Below the pieces are notes generated by a model, which did not search any database, had not been told where the DNA came from, and was given only the letters and a program-made list of their open reading frames with translations. From Veillonella sp. 3891 (GTDB lineage: Bacteria > Bacillota > Negativicutes > Veillonellales > Veillonellaceae), in the NCBI RefSeq assembly GCF_003992315.1, contig NZ_RQVE01000005.1:1-64000 (forward strand): 64,000 nucleotides of DNA, in the 5' to 3' direction. The translations under genes and the position numbers were made by a program. This document shows, in pieces, positions 26,879 through 37,129 of this stretch (within the stretch, counting starts at the first letter, position 1; every line of letters begins with the position of its first letter).

Positions 26879-28306
26879 TTACTCTTTAGGCAAAGACTTT
26901 TTTTCTTTCGTAACCTTTACAATGCCTGTTTCATCAGACTGTTTATGTGGTTTCTTAAATTTTAACACCACTTCTTTACCATCTTTAGAAATTTTTGTCA
27001 CTTCTGAAGTATCTATATGTTTAGACTTTTTCTTCTTATCTTTCTTTTTTTCTTGTTTTTTTACTTCTTTTTTATGATCTTTTTTATCTGAATCCGCTTT
27101 CCCTTTTTCAGTGCTATTTGTAGTAGCACTATCTAGAGCAAAACTCAACACTGGCCACACATCACTAGCTTCAAAACCTTTACGCCACGCCGCTACTCCT
27201 GCAAGTTGTAATTCTTTTACAAGACCTACTTTATAGCTTAAAGACTGTGGATCTTCAAACCAAATTTTTGTGAGTGTTCCCTTATATGGTTTCTTTTCAT
27301 CATAGATACCATAGACGCCATTTTTATTCGTTAATGTTAAATAATTACCTTTTAAACGATCATCCCAACGCAACGCATCTCTGTATTCACGTTCTAAATC
27401 TAGAGCCTTGGTCATAGCAAGGGTTTTACTTTTTGCTTTTCCTTCCCAAGAACCTTTCACTGGTACAGACCATTCACGCATATAAAATGGAATACCCAGT
27501 ACGAGTTTTGACGCTGGCACTTCTGAAAGCATTTGCTCTGTATGCTTTCTCACCCATGGATAAGAGGCGACTGGTCCCGCTGTAACACTGGATGCCCACG
27601 TTTCATCGTATGCCATAAGCACCACATAATCCACTGCATCAGCATAGGCCTTACGGTCATACACTAAGGACCAGTTTTCACTATTGGAATATCCCGTTAC
27701 ATCAATAGAGCTATGGATATTATACGTTCGTAATCCTTTCGCTAAAAAATCTACAAACTTAGTTAGCTGTGCTTTATCTTTGTAATGAACATTTTCAAAA
27801 TCAAAATTATATCCATCATAACCATACTCTGTAGCATAATTAATAAGACCTTGTTTGTATCGTTCCCACATCGATTCACTCGCAAGGATTTTACTAGTCA
27901 TGTCTGGATCGAATTGGTTGGTGATTAAAGGCCACACACGATAGCCCTTTTCCTTATAATGATTCACATAGTCATAAGATAGTTTAGGACTTGCTTTTAG
28001 ACCAGTCGTAGTCAATTCAAACCAACTTGGAGATATGATTGACGTGCCATTCTGCACATACTTTGTATCATACGCCGTTTCTGATACGATGGGATCAAAT
28101 ACCATAGTAATCGGCAATGTAACTTCTTGTTTCTCTGGGACATGTAACATAGGACCTACGTATTGTGTAGGTGCTACTGCTGTTGTTGTATTGGAAAGTG
28201 CTGGAAAAGGAATATGGATTGTTGCCTCTGCCACTTGATAGGAAGCAAACAAACTCAAGGTTGATATTCCTAGCACCATATGTTTCATAAATTGTAAGTG
28301 TTTCAT
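26879..28306 (-). CDS. Exported glycoside hydrolase family 18 protein
   Basis: A 475-residue protein with a signal peptide (cleavage near AEA, residue 28) and a GH18 barrel. The catalytic motif is DGYNFDFE (residues 164-171), with the acid/base Glu171; VLMAYDETW and LVLGIPFYMREW follow. It resembles the YaaH/SleL-type enzymes that cut peptidoglycan or cortex, rather than true chitinases. The last ~85 residues are very rich in Lys and form a low-complexity, highly charged tail. AAAGGAG precedes the ATG at 28306. Likely acts on the cell wall in the periplasm; no spore genes are in the window. Confidence 0.85.
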   Translation of the reverse strand: MKHLQFMKHMVLGISTLSLFASYQVAEATIHIPFPALSNTTTAVAPTQYVGPMLHVPEKQEVTLPITMVFDPIVSETAYDTKYVQNGTSIISPSWFELTTTGLKASPKLSYDYVNHYKEKGYRVWPLITNQFDPDMTSKILASESMWERYKQGLINYATEYGYDGYNFDFENVHYKDKAQLTKFVDFLAKGLRTYNIHSSIDVTGYSNSENWSLVYDRKAYADAVDYVVLMAYDETWASSVTAGPVASYPWVRKHTEQMLSEVPASKLVLGIPFYMREWSVPVKGSWEGKAKSKTLAMTKALDLEREYRDALRWDDRLKGNYLTLTNKNGVYGIYDEKKPYKGTLTKIWFEDPQSLSYKVGLVKELQLAGVAAWRKGFEASDVWPVLSFALDSATTNSTEKGKADSDKKDHKKEVKKQEKKKDKKKKSKHIDTSEVTKISKDGKEVVLKFKKPHKQSDETGIVKVTKEKKSLPKE

Positions 28307-28327
28307 AAGCGCTCCTTTAATCTTTAT

Positions 28328-28336
28328 ATTATACCA
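28328..28336 (-). promoter_or_regulatory. Extended -10 promoter of the GH18 gene
   Basis: TGG-TATAAT on the minus strand, 22 bases before the ATG; no good -35 hexamer at 17 bp. Confidence 0.45.
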
Positions 28337-28351
28337 CATTCAGTCTATATA

Positions 28352-28380
28352 TTGGGAACACTATACTATTTCTCTAAAAT
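28352..28380 (+). promoter_or_regulatory. Probable promoter of lgt
   Basis: TTGGGA (28352-28357), 17-bp spacer, TAAAAT (28375-28380), about 62 bases before the lgt ATG. Confidence 0.45.
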
Positions 28381-28442
28381 TTATGGTACACTACAAAGGT
28401 AGGAATATTAAAAATATATTTAGTAAAATATCAGGAGGTACT

Positions 28443-29255
28443 ATGTATCAATATTTATTTTTCATCGGAGGCTTTCCTGTCAGAGCCTACGGATTACTAC
28501 TTGCTTTAGGTATTATTAGTGCTGCTATTGTGGGCTACTTTATTATGAAAAAAGATGGCCGTGGTTGGGAAAAGCATATGGTGGATTTCACCATTACTGT
28601 CGCTATCGCTGGCATCATTGGTGCTCGACTATGGGATGTATTCTTCTTCGACTGGGGATACTACCACAATCACTTATTGGAAATCCCTTATGTGTGGCAA
28701 GGTGGTATGGCTATCCAAGGTGGCGTATTGTTAGGAGCTATTGCAGGGATTTATTATTTAAAGAAACAACAGGTAGATCCTTGGGCATTTGCTGATTTAT
28801 TTGCACCAGCCCTTATGGTAGGTCAATCTGTAGGACGTATGGCGAATGTTATGAATGGTGATGCCTTTGGTCACCCTACTGGAGGGAACTTCGGTATTCT
28901 CTATCCAGAAACAACTTTGGCATACCGTACCTATGGTAATCAGCCATTATGGCCTGCTGAAATTTGGGAAGGTCAAGTAGATATTATTTTGTTTGTTATC
29001 CTACTATTGGCTAACGTGTTCCCTCATAAAAAAGGGCAAATCTTCTGCTTATATGCATTCTTGTATTCTAGCTTACGATTCTTCTTAGAATTTTTACGTG
29101 GAGATTATGTAAATCTAACATTAGGATTTAAATCTGCACAAGTTACCAGCTTAATAGTAATGGCTGTATCCTTTGGTATCTGGCTATACCTTCATTATAA
29201 AGGAACAACAGATACACATGTATTCCCTACTGAAAAAAGCAAAAAAGTAAAATAA
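28443..29255 (+). CDS. lgt: Prolipoprotein diacylglyceryl transferase
   Basis: An inner-membrane enzyme that attaches diacylglycerol to the lipobox cysteine, the first step of lipoprotein maturation. It would process lipoproteins such as the binding protein at 5261-6211. The 270 residues form about seven membrane segments and include the Lgt signature around residues 131-147 (GRMANVMNGDAFGHPTGG, slightly divergent from GRxGNFxNxExxG). FPVRAYGLLLALG at the N-terminus is typical. AGGAGG sits five bases before the ATG at 28443; the longer frame upstream has no site. Confidence 0.93.
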   Translation: MYQYLFFIGGFPVRAYGLLLALGIISAAIVGYFIMKKDGRGWEKHMVDFTITVAIAGIIGARLWDVFFFDWGYYHNHLLEIPYVWQGGMAIQGGVLLGAIAGIYYLKKQQVDPWAFADLFAPALMVGQSVGRMANVMNGDAFGHPTGGNFGILYPETTLAYRTYGNQPLWPAEIWEGQVDIILFVILLLANVFPHKKGQIFCLYAFLYSSLRFFLEFLRGDYVNLTLGFKSAQVTSLIVMAVSFGIWLYLHYKGTTDTHVFPTEKSKKVK

Positions 29256-29326
29256 TAGATTCTATTATCTTCCAACACGTCGTGATAGACGCAACATCAA
29301 TATAATAACATATCTATTATAAATAC

Positions 29327-29366
29327 AAAGAGGAAAGAATGTCATGACGACTTCTTTCCTCTTTTT
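29327..29366. terminator. Terminator after lgt
   Basis: A 13-bp stem (29327-29339 with 29352-29364) with a 12-nt loop and a short T run; symmetric enough to serve trmFO on the other strand as well. Confidence 0.75.
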
Positions 29367-29451
29367 CATATTTATAAGACTTCAATTATTACAAGGTTCT
29401 ATTTCCTTTGTACATCTATAGTACTATACCTATTGGGTACCAATTCATGAA

Positions 29452-30771
29452 TTAAGATAGTAACTCTTCTTCTACAATTAATGCATCTAATTCATCTAAA
29501 GCACGTTGCGCAATTAATGCATTTTTTTCTTTTTTCTTACGTACTTTAGCTCCCCAAGGTTCCATGATACCGAAATTTATATTCATTGGTTGGAAGTTAG
29601 AACCTTCATAGGCACTGATATAATGACTTAACCCACCAAGAGCCGTTGTTTTCGGGAATGTAACAAATTCTTTATCCTGTAACATACGTGCCACTTGGAT
29701 GGCTGCCATCATACCCGCAGCTGCTGATTCTAAATAACCTTCCACACCTGTCATTTGACCAGCAAAGAATAATCGTGGATTAGACTTTAGTTGGAATGCT
29801 TGGTTTAACAGTTCTGGAGAGTTAATATACGTGTTACGATGCATCACGCCATAGCGAATAAATTCTGCATTCTCTAAACCTGGAATCATTTGGAATACTC
29901 GCTTTTGTTCGCCCCATTTTAAATGTGTTTGAAAGCCCACCAAATTGTACATAGTAGCTTCTTTGTTTTCCTTGCGTAACTGCACTACTGCATGCCACTC
30001 AATATTGTTCCGAGGATCTACGAGACCAACTGGTTTTAAAGGTCCATAACGCAATGTATCTACCCCACGGGATGCCATAATTTCTACAGGCATACAACCT
30101 TCAAAATAAATTTCTTTTTCAAAATCTTTGGGTTGTACCACATCAGCTGTAGTCAGAGCTTCATAGAAAGCATCGTATTCTTCTTTCGTCATAGGGCAGT
30201 TTAAATAGTCTGCATCCCCTTTATCATACCGTGAGGCAGCAAATACTTTATCGTAATTCAAAGAATCTGCTGTTACTATAGGGGCTGCTGCATCATAGAA
30301 ATAAAAATCTTTAGAGCCAGTTAACTCCTTAATCTTAGTTCCTAATGCTTCTGATGTAAGTGGACCACTTGCAAAAATAACAATACCTTCTGCCGGAATC
30401 TCAGTCACTTCTTCATGAATCACCGTAATTAAGGGGTGTTCTTTAATACGTTCTGTGACCCTTTTGCTAAAAGCATGACGATCTACGGCCAAGGCACCAC
30501 CTGCTGGAACTTGAGTAGCATCGGCAGATTCCATAATTAAGGAATCTAAGCGACGCATTTCTTCTTTCAAAAGACCCACTGCATTTTCTATGGTATTTGC
30601 ACGCAAAGAGTTAGAGCATACTAACTCCGCAAATTGATCTGTATGATGAGCCGGTGAAGACACCTTTGGGCGCATTTCATATAGGTGTACAGGAATACCA
30701 CGTTTAGCCAATTGATAGGCTGCCTCAGAGCCAGCAAGACCAGCTCCAATAATAGTTACAAACTCTTTCAT
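29452..30771 (-). CDS. trmFO: Folate-dependent tRNA (uracil-54-C5)-methyltransferase
   Basis: A flavoprotein that makes ribothymidine 54 in tRNA using methylenetetrahydrofolate. The 439-residue protein starts with the FAD dinucleotide motif [18 protein letters not shown] and has [10 protein letters not shown] near residue 50 and [19 protein letters not shown] near 335, diagnostic of TrmFO against GidA. Its start codon overlaps the topA stop by four bases (ATGA type), so translation is coupled. Confidence 0.95.
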   Translation of the reverse strand: MKEFVTIIGAGLAGSEAAYQLAKRGIPVHLYEMRPKVSSPAHHTDQFAELVCSNSLRANTIENAVGLLKEEMRRLDSLIMESADATQVPAGGALAVDRHAFSKRVTERIKEHPLITVIHEEVTEIPAEGIVIFASGPLTSEALGTKIKELTGSKDFYFYDAAAPIVTADSLNYDKVFAASRYDKGDADYLNCPMTKEEYDAFYEALTTADVVQPKDFEKEIYFEGCMPVEIMASRGVDTLRYGPLKPVGLVDPRNNIEWHAVVQLRKENKEATMYNLVGFQTHLKWGEQKRVFQMIPGLENAEFIRYGVMHRNTYINSPELLNQAFQLKSNPRLFFAGQMTGVEGYLESAAAGMMAAIQVARMLQDKEFVTFPKTTALGGLSHYISAYEGSNFQPMNINFGIMEPWGAKVRKKKEKNALIAQRALDELDALIVEEELLS

Positions 30772-33017
30772 TCTTTATCTTCTTTCTTTGTTCTAGGTTT
30801 ACGTTTTGGCCTTGTTTCACAATCAGGATTGGAACAAAACTCTTTCTTATTGCCGTTTTTATATACTTTTTCAGCCATTAAGCTGCCACAAACGGGACAG
30901 GTTTTATCAATAGGTTTATCCCACATAGTAAAATCACAAGATGGATACCCTTCGCAACCATAAAAGATACGACCTCTCTTAGATTTACGTTCTAAAATTT
31001 CATGAGATTTACATTTCGGACAGGTTACCCCTGTGCTAACTGTAATGGACTTAATATTTCGACAATCTGGAAAGTTAGAGCATGCTAAATATTTACCATA
31101 AGGCCCTAGTTTATAGACCATATCATGTCCACATTTTTCACAAAGGATACCACTCTTCTCTGCCTCCAGTTCTATCTTCTCAGCCGATTCAGCTGTGTGT
31201 AATTCCTTCTCAAAACTATCATAAAATGAATGGATAACAGCTTCGTAGAAATTAGTCCCTTGTGCAATATGGTCTAAATCTTCCTCCATAGAGGCAGTAA
31301 ATTTCATATTAATAAACTTTTCAAAATGAGTTGTTAAAAATTCCACCACAGCAAATCCTAAATCAGTAGGAATAAATTGTTTATCCTTACGTTCCACATA
31401 ATTCCGTTTTAAGATCGTATCAATAGTAGCTGCATACGTACTTGGTCGACCAATTCCCTGTTCTTCTAATACCTTGATAAGACCTGCCTCAGAATAACGG
31501 CTTGGAGGTTGCGTAAAATGCTGTATACCATCCATAGAGATAGGCATAATAGCTTGCCCTTCTTCTAGGGCTGGCAAAATATGGTCATCTTCTTTTTTTG
31601 CGTCTTCATAGACTTCTGTAAAGCCTTTAAATACTACACGATTCCCAGAAGCCTTCAATGTATACTCATCTACATGAAAGTGCATAGTTACTGTTTCACT
31701 TTTCTGTGGAGCCATTTGACTCGCTAAAAATCGATTCCAAATCAAGGTATATAATTTTAGCTCATCACTAGTTAAATAGGACGCTACTGCTTTAGGTGGT
31801 AATTCCAACATAGTAGGGCGAATTGCTTCATGCGCATCTTGTGCGTTCGCCTTCGCTCCAAATACATTTGGTTTACTCGGATAAAACTCCTTTCCAAAAT
31901 TCTTAAGAATATAGGCTTTAGCCGCTTCTTGCATTTCCTTCGATATTCGAGTGGAATCCGTACGCATATAGGTAATCAAACCTACATGACCATAGCCACC
32001 AATTTCTTTACCTTCATATAAATGTTGCGCAGCAGACATAATACGCTTTGCATTCATGTTCAGTTTGCGTACACCTTCTTGTTGCATCGTAGACGTCGTA
32101 AAAGGAGCAGGTGCTTTACGACTACGTTGCCGTGATTCTACAGAACTAACTACACTTTCACGGCCACGAATAACGCTTAATACGGCATCACTTTCTGTTT
32201 CATTAGAAATCGTTAACTTTTCATTATCTTTGTGAGTCACTACCACATCAAATTGTTCATTCTTAGCGGTTTGATACACACCTTCGATAGTCCAGTATTC
32301 TTCTGGAATAAAGGCTTGGATCTCACGTTCCCGATCACAGATAATGCGTACGGCTACGGATTGAACACGTCCAGCACTAAGGCCTTTGCAAATCTTTTTC
32401 CAAAGCAAAGGGCTTAATTTATAACCTACAATACGGTCCAATACACGACGAGCCTGCTGAGCATCTACCATATGCATATCAATCGGTCTAGGTGTTGAAA
32501 TCGCCTCTTGAATAGCATGCTTAGTAATCTCATTGAAAGTCACCCGACATGGCGTAGTACCATCTATATTTAAAATATGAGCTAAATGCCAAGAGATGGC
32601 CTCTCCTTCACGGTCAGGGTCAGTTGCCAAATACACAGCTTTTGCCTTATCTGCTTCTTTACGTAACTCTTCGATAACAGCCTTTCTACCTGGTACATTC
32701 AAATATCTAGGTAAAAATCCATTAGTAATGGATACACCCATTTGCATTTTAGGTAAATCTCTCAAATGTCCCATGCTAGCTTTTACCACATAGTCATCTC
32801 CTAAAAATTTTTCAATAGTCTTTGACTTTGCTGGAGATTCCACGATGATTAAAGTTTTTCCATCTTTTTTGAAAGTCCGTTTATGTTCCATTGTAATCGG
32901 TTCTGGACGCATAACCAAAGGTCTAGACTCTGGTGCTTTGGCGCTTGATTTGACAGCTTCTTTTGTTTCTTTGTCTTTTTTTTTCTCCCCTGTAACGAAG
33001 GATCTAGTAATGGCCAA
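30768..33017 (-). CDS. topA: DNA topoisomerase I
   Basis: Type IA topoisomerase relaxing negative supercoils. The 749-residue protein carries the Toprim domain ([20 protein letters not shown], then [14 protein letters not shown]). The active-site tyrosine lies in [12 protein letters not shown]. Three C-terminal zinc ribbons follow (CEKCGHDM.., [10 protein letters not shown].., CPVCGSLM..). The best start is the TTG at 33017: AGGAGG lies seven bases upstream and no ATG is suitably placed. About 45 N-terminal residues before Toprim are charged and poorly conserved. It follows dprA by 13 bases. Confidence 0.94.
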   Translation of the reverse strand: MAITRSFVTGEKKKDKETKEAVKSSAKAPESRPLVMRPEPITMEHKRTFKKDGKTLIIVESPAKSKTIEKFLGDDYVVKASMGHLRDLPKMQMGVSITNGFLPRYLNVPGRKAVIEELRKEADKAKAVYLATDPDREGEAISWHLAHILNIDGTTPCRVTFNEITKHAIQEAISTPRPIDMHMVDAQQARRVLDRIVGYKLSPLLWKKICKGLSAGRVQSVAVRIICDREREIQAFIPEEYWTIEGVYQTAKNEQFDVVVTHKDNEKLTISNETESDAVLSVIRGRESVVSSVESRQRSRKAPAPFTTSTMQQEGVRKLNMNAKRIMSAAQHLYEGKEIGGYGHVGLITYMRTDSTRISKEMQEAAKAYILKNFGKEFYPSKPNVFGAKANAQDAHEAIRPTMLELPPKAVASYLTSDELKLYTLIWNRFLASQMAPQKSETVTMHFHVDEYTLKASGNRVVFKGFTEVYEDAKKEDDHILPALEEGQAIMPISMDGIQHFTQPPSRYSEAGLIKVLEEQGIGRPSTYAATIDTILKRNYVERKDKQFIPTDLGFAVVEFLTTHFEKFINMKFTASMEEDLDHIAQGTNFYEAVIHSFYDSFEKELHTAESAEKIELEAEKSGILCEKCGHDMVYKLGPYGKYLACSNFPDCRNIKSITVSTGVTCPKCKSHEILERKSKRGRIFYGCEGYPSCDFTMWDKPIDKTCPVCGSLMAEKVYKNGNKKEFCSNPDCETRPKRKPRTKKEDKE

Positions 33018-33030
33018 AAATCTTCCTCCT

Positions 33031-34134
33031 CTAAGTATGTAGTACATACCCCTGAGAGGTATGTGTAATCATTTGTTTTAGTTCTAATTGTAACAGCAGT
33101 GTATGAAGATTTGTTAACGGCAATTGAGTAGTATGTACTAATTCTTCTATCGTCGTATTTCCACCAGGATTCATAGCCTCTAGTACACGTTGTTCCTCTT
33201 CATTCACTGTGTTTACTTGTTCACTATTCATGTTACTATACTTTGCGACTTTTTGCCAACCATATTCATGCAATACTTGTTCAGGATCTGTTAAGACAGT
33301 AGCCCCTTGCTGAATAAGCCAATGATTTCCATCACAAGTATGTGTCAATACATTCCCTGGTATAGTAAACACATCTCTTCCTTCATTTATCGCCATATCA
33401 GCAGTAATCAAAGAACCACTGCTAGCTTTTGCCTCCACAACAATGGTGCCTCTCGTCATACCACTAATAATTCGATTTCGAGAAGGAAAGTGATGGCTCT
33501 TAGCTTGCATATGCGGTCCATATTCAGATAGTAATAATCCATCTTTTTCTAAAATTTCTAAAAATAAATTCCGATTTGTTCTTGGATAGGTTACATTTAA
33601 ACCACAGCCCATGACGGCAATCGTTGGAGTTTGTCCTTGCAAAGCTCCTTCATGGCTAGCACGATCGATGCCCATAGCGCCGCCACTAACAACGATAATA
33701 CCTAAGTTAGATAAAGCACGGCCAAAGTATCTAGCTACTTGTACACCATAAGAAGAGCATTTTCTAGCGCCTACCATTGCTAACGAACGATCCATATGCT
33801 GCAACACTTCTATATTTCCACGCCCATACAACACTCGAGGACTATTATAAATCTCTAGTAACGATTTAGGATAGTAAGGAGATTCCCAAGTAATCACATG
33901 CATATGAAAGCGCTCTAAATCTTCTTCTAATTGTAATAGAAAGCTTTCATTGATAGGTCGACGAATTTCATCAAACAATTCATATTTACAACCTAACGAT
34001 GGTTCTACATTATGATGTAACACATGATGCCAAGCTTCCTTTGCACTTTCGTAATAAGTAAATAAATTACCTAAACTAGCATTACCTAATCCTACCACAT
34101 GTTGGAGAGCACTCGCATAGATTTCCTCTTTCAT
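33031..34134 (-). CDS. dprA: DNA-processing protein DprA
   Basis: Binds incoming single-stranded DNA during transformation and loads RecA. The 367 residues include a helical N-terminal part, the Rossmann core with MVGARKCSSYG near residue 115 and SGGAMGIDRASHEGAL near 150. A C-terminal winged-helix (DprA_WH) segment of about 60 residues follows. It abuts comM without a gap, forming a competence-related pair; Veillonella strains are known to be transformable. Confidence 0.94.
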   Translation of the reverse strand: MKEEIYASALQHVVGLGNASLGNLFTYYESAKEAWHHVLHHNVEPSLGCKYELFDEIRRPINESFLLQLEEDLERFHMHVITWESPYYPKSLLEIYNSPRVLYGRGNIEVLQHMDRSLAMVGARKCSSYGVQVARYFGRALSNLGIIVVSGGAMGIDRASHEGALQGQTPTIAVMGCGLNVTYPRTNRNLFLEILEKDGLLLSEYGPHMQAKSHHFPSRNRIISGMTRGTIVVEAKASSGSLITADMAINEGRDVFTIPGNVLTHTCDGNHWLIQQGATVLTDPEQVLHEYGWQKVAKYSNMNSEQVNTVNEEEQRVLEAMNPGGNTTIEELVHTTQLPLTNLHTLLLQLELKQMITHTSQGYVLHT

Positions 34135-35706
34135 TTACAATCCCTCCTGTACTTGCCGATAACTTAAGGCCTCTGCCACATGCTCTGCCAAAATCTCTTC
34201 AGATTCTGCCAAATCAGCAATCGTTCTTGCTACCTTGATGATGCGGTCATAACTACGTAAACTCAAATGCAACGTGGTAAAAGCTGAATCTAGTAAATTT
34301 TTAGCTTCTTCAGAAAGTTTCGCATAGATTTCAATATCACTATGACTTAAATGTGAGTTCACACTGATATTCGTACCCTTGTACCTTTTAGTTTGCATAG
34401 CTCTCGCACGAATTACACGGTTCCGTACTTGTTTCGTACTAACTTCATCCTTTGGTGCATATATCTCTGTTAACGTAGGCCGTTCTACGGGAACTACTAA
34501 ATCAATTCTATCCAAAATAGGACCCGATAAAACCCGTTGATACCGTTGAATTTGCGTAGCTGTACATGTGCATCGATGGTCTTCTTCCGTCCCAAACCAT
34601 CCACATGGACATGGGTTCATAGCCATGACAACAATACAATCACTGGGATAGGTCGTTGCCATACCAATGCGTGCAATATGTACTTGTCGTTCTTCTAAGG
34701 GTTGTCGCAATACCTCTATAACAGGTCTACGAAACTCTGGTGCTTCATCCAAAAATAACACACCTTTATGAGCCAACGTGATTTCCCCTGGTTTCGGTGG
34801 TTGTCCCCCTCCTGCCATGGCCACTAAGGTACTCGTATGATGAGGACTCCGAAATGGTCGCTCTTCCATTAATCGACCACTTTTTAATAACCCCATCACA
34901 CTATAAATACGGCTTACCTCTAGTTGTTCCTCTCGTGAAAGAGGTGGCAATAAAAACGGCAATCGTTTAGCTAACATAGTCTTTCCCGACCCAGGAGGTC
35001 CGGTCATCAACAAATGATGCCCACCCGCCGCTGCTATTTCTAAGGCTCGCTTAGCCATCACTTGTCCTTTTACATCTTGTAAATCTAATATTTCCACTCT
35101 ACGTTTTGACGGCACTATCGATGTCTGTACACACAGCTTTGCTTTCTTTTCAGGATGCTCTACTAATTCTACAACTTCAGATAAAGTAGACAAACCATAT
35201 ACAGGCATAGAGGAACCACTAGTAGCCTCTTCATGATTTCCCAGTGGCACAATAATATCTTCTACCATAGAAGTATAACTATGTTCATTTCCTAACTCCT
35301 GATTTGTCACCCCCATCACCATAGATAACATACCCATTACAGGTTGCAAAGAACCATCCAATGATAACTCTCCTATAAATACATGGTGATTCCATTGTAT
35401 AGACTGTTTTTTCTTATGTTTACCTTCCTCTAGGGCTGCTAAAATACCCATGGCAATGGCTAAATCTAAGGATGATCCATCTTTCCGAATATGTGCAGGC
35501 GCCAAATTGACCACGATTCGTTTCATAGGAAACTCAAAGCCCCCATTTTTGATAGCCGATCGGACTCGCTCTTTTGCCTCTTTCACAGAGGTAGCTGGTA
35601 AGCCAACAATATCAAAACTTGGTAAGCCTGGGCTAATATCTACTTCTACGGTCACCACATAGCCATCAATACCACTTACACATACTCCATAGGTTTTTGC
35701 ATACAT
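34135..35706 (-). CDS. comM: YifB/ComM family AAA+ helicase
   Basis: A Mg-chelatase-like AAA+ protein; in Gram-negative bacteria ComM is a branch-migration helicase for integrating transforming DNA. The 523 residues have an N-terminal Lon-like domain (SGIDGYVVTVEVDISPGLPSFDIVG) and Walker A LMTGPPGSGKTMLAKRLP near 215. Walker B LFLDEAPEF, a MNPCPCGWFG zinc segment and the C-terminal Mg_chelatase_C domain follow. It is directly followed by dprA, which supports a role in DNA uptake. Confidence 0.92.
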   Translation of the reverse strand: MYAKTYGVCVSGIDGYVVTVEVDISPGLPSFDIVGLPATSVKEAKERVRSAIKNGGFEFPMKRIVVNLAPAHIRKDGSSLDLAIAMGILAALEEGKHKKKQSIQWNHHVFIGELSLDGSLQPVMGMLSMVMGVTNQELGNEHSYTSMVEDIIVPLGNHEEATSGSSMPVYGLSTLSEVVELVEHPEKKAKLCVQTSIVPSKRRVEILDLQDVKGQVMAKRALEIAAAGGHHLLMTGPPGSGKTMLAKRLPFLLPPLSREEQLEVSRIYSVMGLLKSGRLMEERPFRSPHHTSTLVAMAGGGQPPKPGEITLAHKGVLFLDEAPEFRRPVIEVLRQPLEERQVHIARIGMATTYPSDCIVVMAMNPCPCGWFGTEEDHRCTCTATQIQRYQRVLSGPILDRIDLVVPVERPTLTEIYAPKDEVSTKQVRNRVIRARAMQTKRYKGTNISVNSHLSHSDIEIYAKLSEEAKNLLDSAFTTLHLSLRSYDRIIKVARTIADLAESEEILAEHVAEALSYRQVQEGL

Positions 35707-35721
35707 GGTTCTCCTCCTATC

Positions 35722-36078
35722 TTATAAATGACATGCTTTCATATGCCGTAATTCAGAATCTCCTGCTTGAGGTACATATACTTCTATCACATCAAATCGT
35801 ATAGATTCATACTCTATATCACGAGTTGCCAAAAACATAGATATAACATGACGTATGTGTTGTTTCTTTTTCCAATGCACCGCCTCGCAGGGCATTCCAT
35901 AGGTTTGGGTACGTCTCGTTTTCACTTCTACTACAATAAGTATATTTTCTTTTTTAGCGATAATATCTACTTCACCAAATCGATAGCGTATATTTCGTTC
36001 CAGTACATCATACCCTTGTTCTTTCAAATAATTCGTAGCTAGGTCTTCTCCGTATCTTCCTAATTCAATATGGTTCAT
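35722..36078 (-). CDS. yraN: YraN-family putative endonuclease
   Basis: A 118-residue protein of the UPF0102/YraN family with a restriction-endonuclease-like core: GRYGEDLATNYL, then RYRFGEVDIIA and VVVEVKTRR (the E-x-K nuclease pattern). Biological role uncertain. The ATG at 36078 follows AGGAGG by five bases; a GTG two codons earlier is less likely. It precedes comM by 15 bases. The leader contains two inverted repeats. Confidence 0.9.
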   Translation of the reverse strand: MNHIELGRYGEDLATNYLKEQGYDVLERNIRYRFGEVDIIAKKENILIVVEVKTRRTQTYGMPCEAVHWKKKQHIRHVISMFLATRDIEYESIRFDVIEVYVPQAGDSELRHMKACHL

Positions 36079-36095
36079 AGGCACCTCCTTAGCTC

Positions 36096-36153
36096 TACAT
36101 TACTTTCATAATGAAAGAATGTAAACCGTAGAACCCACACTGTTAGGAGTGTG
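36096..36153 (-). promoter_or_regulatory. Two inverted repeats in the yraN leader
   Basis: A near-perfect 13-bp stem (36096-36109 with 36111-36123, one bulged A) and a 6-bp stem with 6-nt loop (36136-36141 with 36148-36153) lie just upstream of yraN. Neither has a T run. They may be operators or leader hairpins. Confidence 0.4.
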
Positions 36154-36196
36154 CTCCTCTAAGAGTGTTATAATCCATATACAATTATCGATATGC

Positions 36197-36235
36197 AAAA
36201 AGCATTCTCATAGAATCATCTATAAGAATGCTTTT
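36197..36235. terminator. Terminator downstream of rnhB
   Basis: A 16-bp interrupted stem (36198-36213 with 36220-36235) with T tracts on both strands. Confidence 0.7.
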
Positions 36236-36322
36236 ATAAAACGATATACTATTATTTATCACCAATAGAGATGACAGATACGATATTACCTGTAAGCCTA
36301 TACTAGGCTAATACTCTACCGT

Positions 36323-37129
36323 TTATATCTCTTCCACAGGCTTACCTGCTACAATGGATTTTATAGGTTCAAAACTATGCCGATGCAATGGAGTAATACC
36401 TAAGTCTTTGATAGCCTGCTTGTGTACATCTGTATAGTATCCTTTATGAATAGCAAAACCAAACCCTGGATACTCTTCTTCCATGGATTCCATGAAGCGG
36501 TCCCGTGTTACCTTTGCTACAATGGAAGCAGCCGCAATAGATGCACTTTTAGAGTCTCCTTTAATCAAAGATTCTACAGGTACCTCTAAATCTGGTAATT
36601 TCATCGCATCCGATAATACAGCCTCTGCCTGTACTGGCAAATTACGAATCGCCTCATACATAGCTTGTCGTGTAGCTTCATAAATATTGAGTGTATCAAT
36701 GACTTCTGCCTCATAGGACACACAGTGTACCGCCACTGCTACCTCCATGATTTGATCAAATAAGATATCTCGTTTTTCTGGCGTTAGTTTTTTTGAATCG
36801 TTCAACCCTACTAGCTTGCAATGAGGTGGTAAAATAACAGCTGCTACTGTTACAGGACCTGCAATAGGACCTCTACCTACTTCATCTACACCAGCGATTA
36901 GGTATTTGCCTTCCTCATAAAAGCTTTCTTCATAGGTGTACATAGCTTCCAAACGCTGTTGCTCTTCTAAGACTTTTTTCTGCTTCCGTAAATACACACC
37001 AGCTGCGTGTTTCACGGATTCACGAGAATCTTCTAACGCCCATTGTACATAATCAAAAGGGCATTCACCTTGCAGTAGATTTTTAATATCTTTAACTTTA
37101 AGTTCCTGAAACTCACTCTTCGTCAACAT
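36323..37129 (-). CDS. rnhB: Ribonuclease HII
   Basis: Removes ribonucleotides and RNA in RNA/DNA hybrids. The 268-residue protein has an N-terminal extension of about 75 residues, then the catalytic core IAGVDEVGRGPIAGPV (metal-binding Asp-Glu), ILSDAMKLPDL-type segment and SIAAASIVAKVTRDRFM. The ATG at 37129 has AGGAG at seven bases and overlaps the rbgA 3' end by 17 bases; earlier in-frame ATGs lack a site. Confidence 0.93.
   Translation of the reverse strand: MLTKSEFQELKVKDIKNLLQGECPFDYVQWALEDSRESVKHAAGVYLRKQKKVLEEQQRLEAMYTYEESFYEEGKYLIAGVDEVGRGPIAGPVTVAAVILPPHCKLVGLNDSKKLTPEKRDILFDQIMEVAVAVHCVSYEAEVIDTLNIYEATRQAMYEAIRNLPVQAEAVLSDAMKLPDLEVPVESLIKGDSKSASIAAASIVAKVTRDRFMESMEEEYPGFGFAIHKGYYTDVHKQAIKDLGITPLHRHSFEPIKSIVAGKPVEEI

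Noticed and set aside
36136-36153. ANTAR-type antiterminator hairpin before yraN (6-nt loop)
   Set aside because: The loop lacks the A1/G4 pattern and no second hairpin overlaps a terminator.
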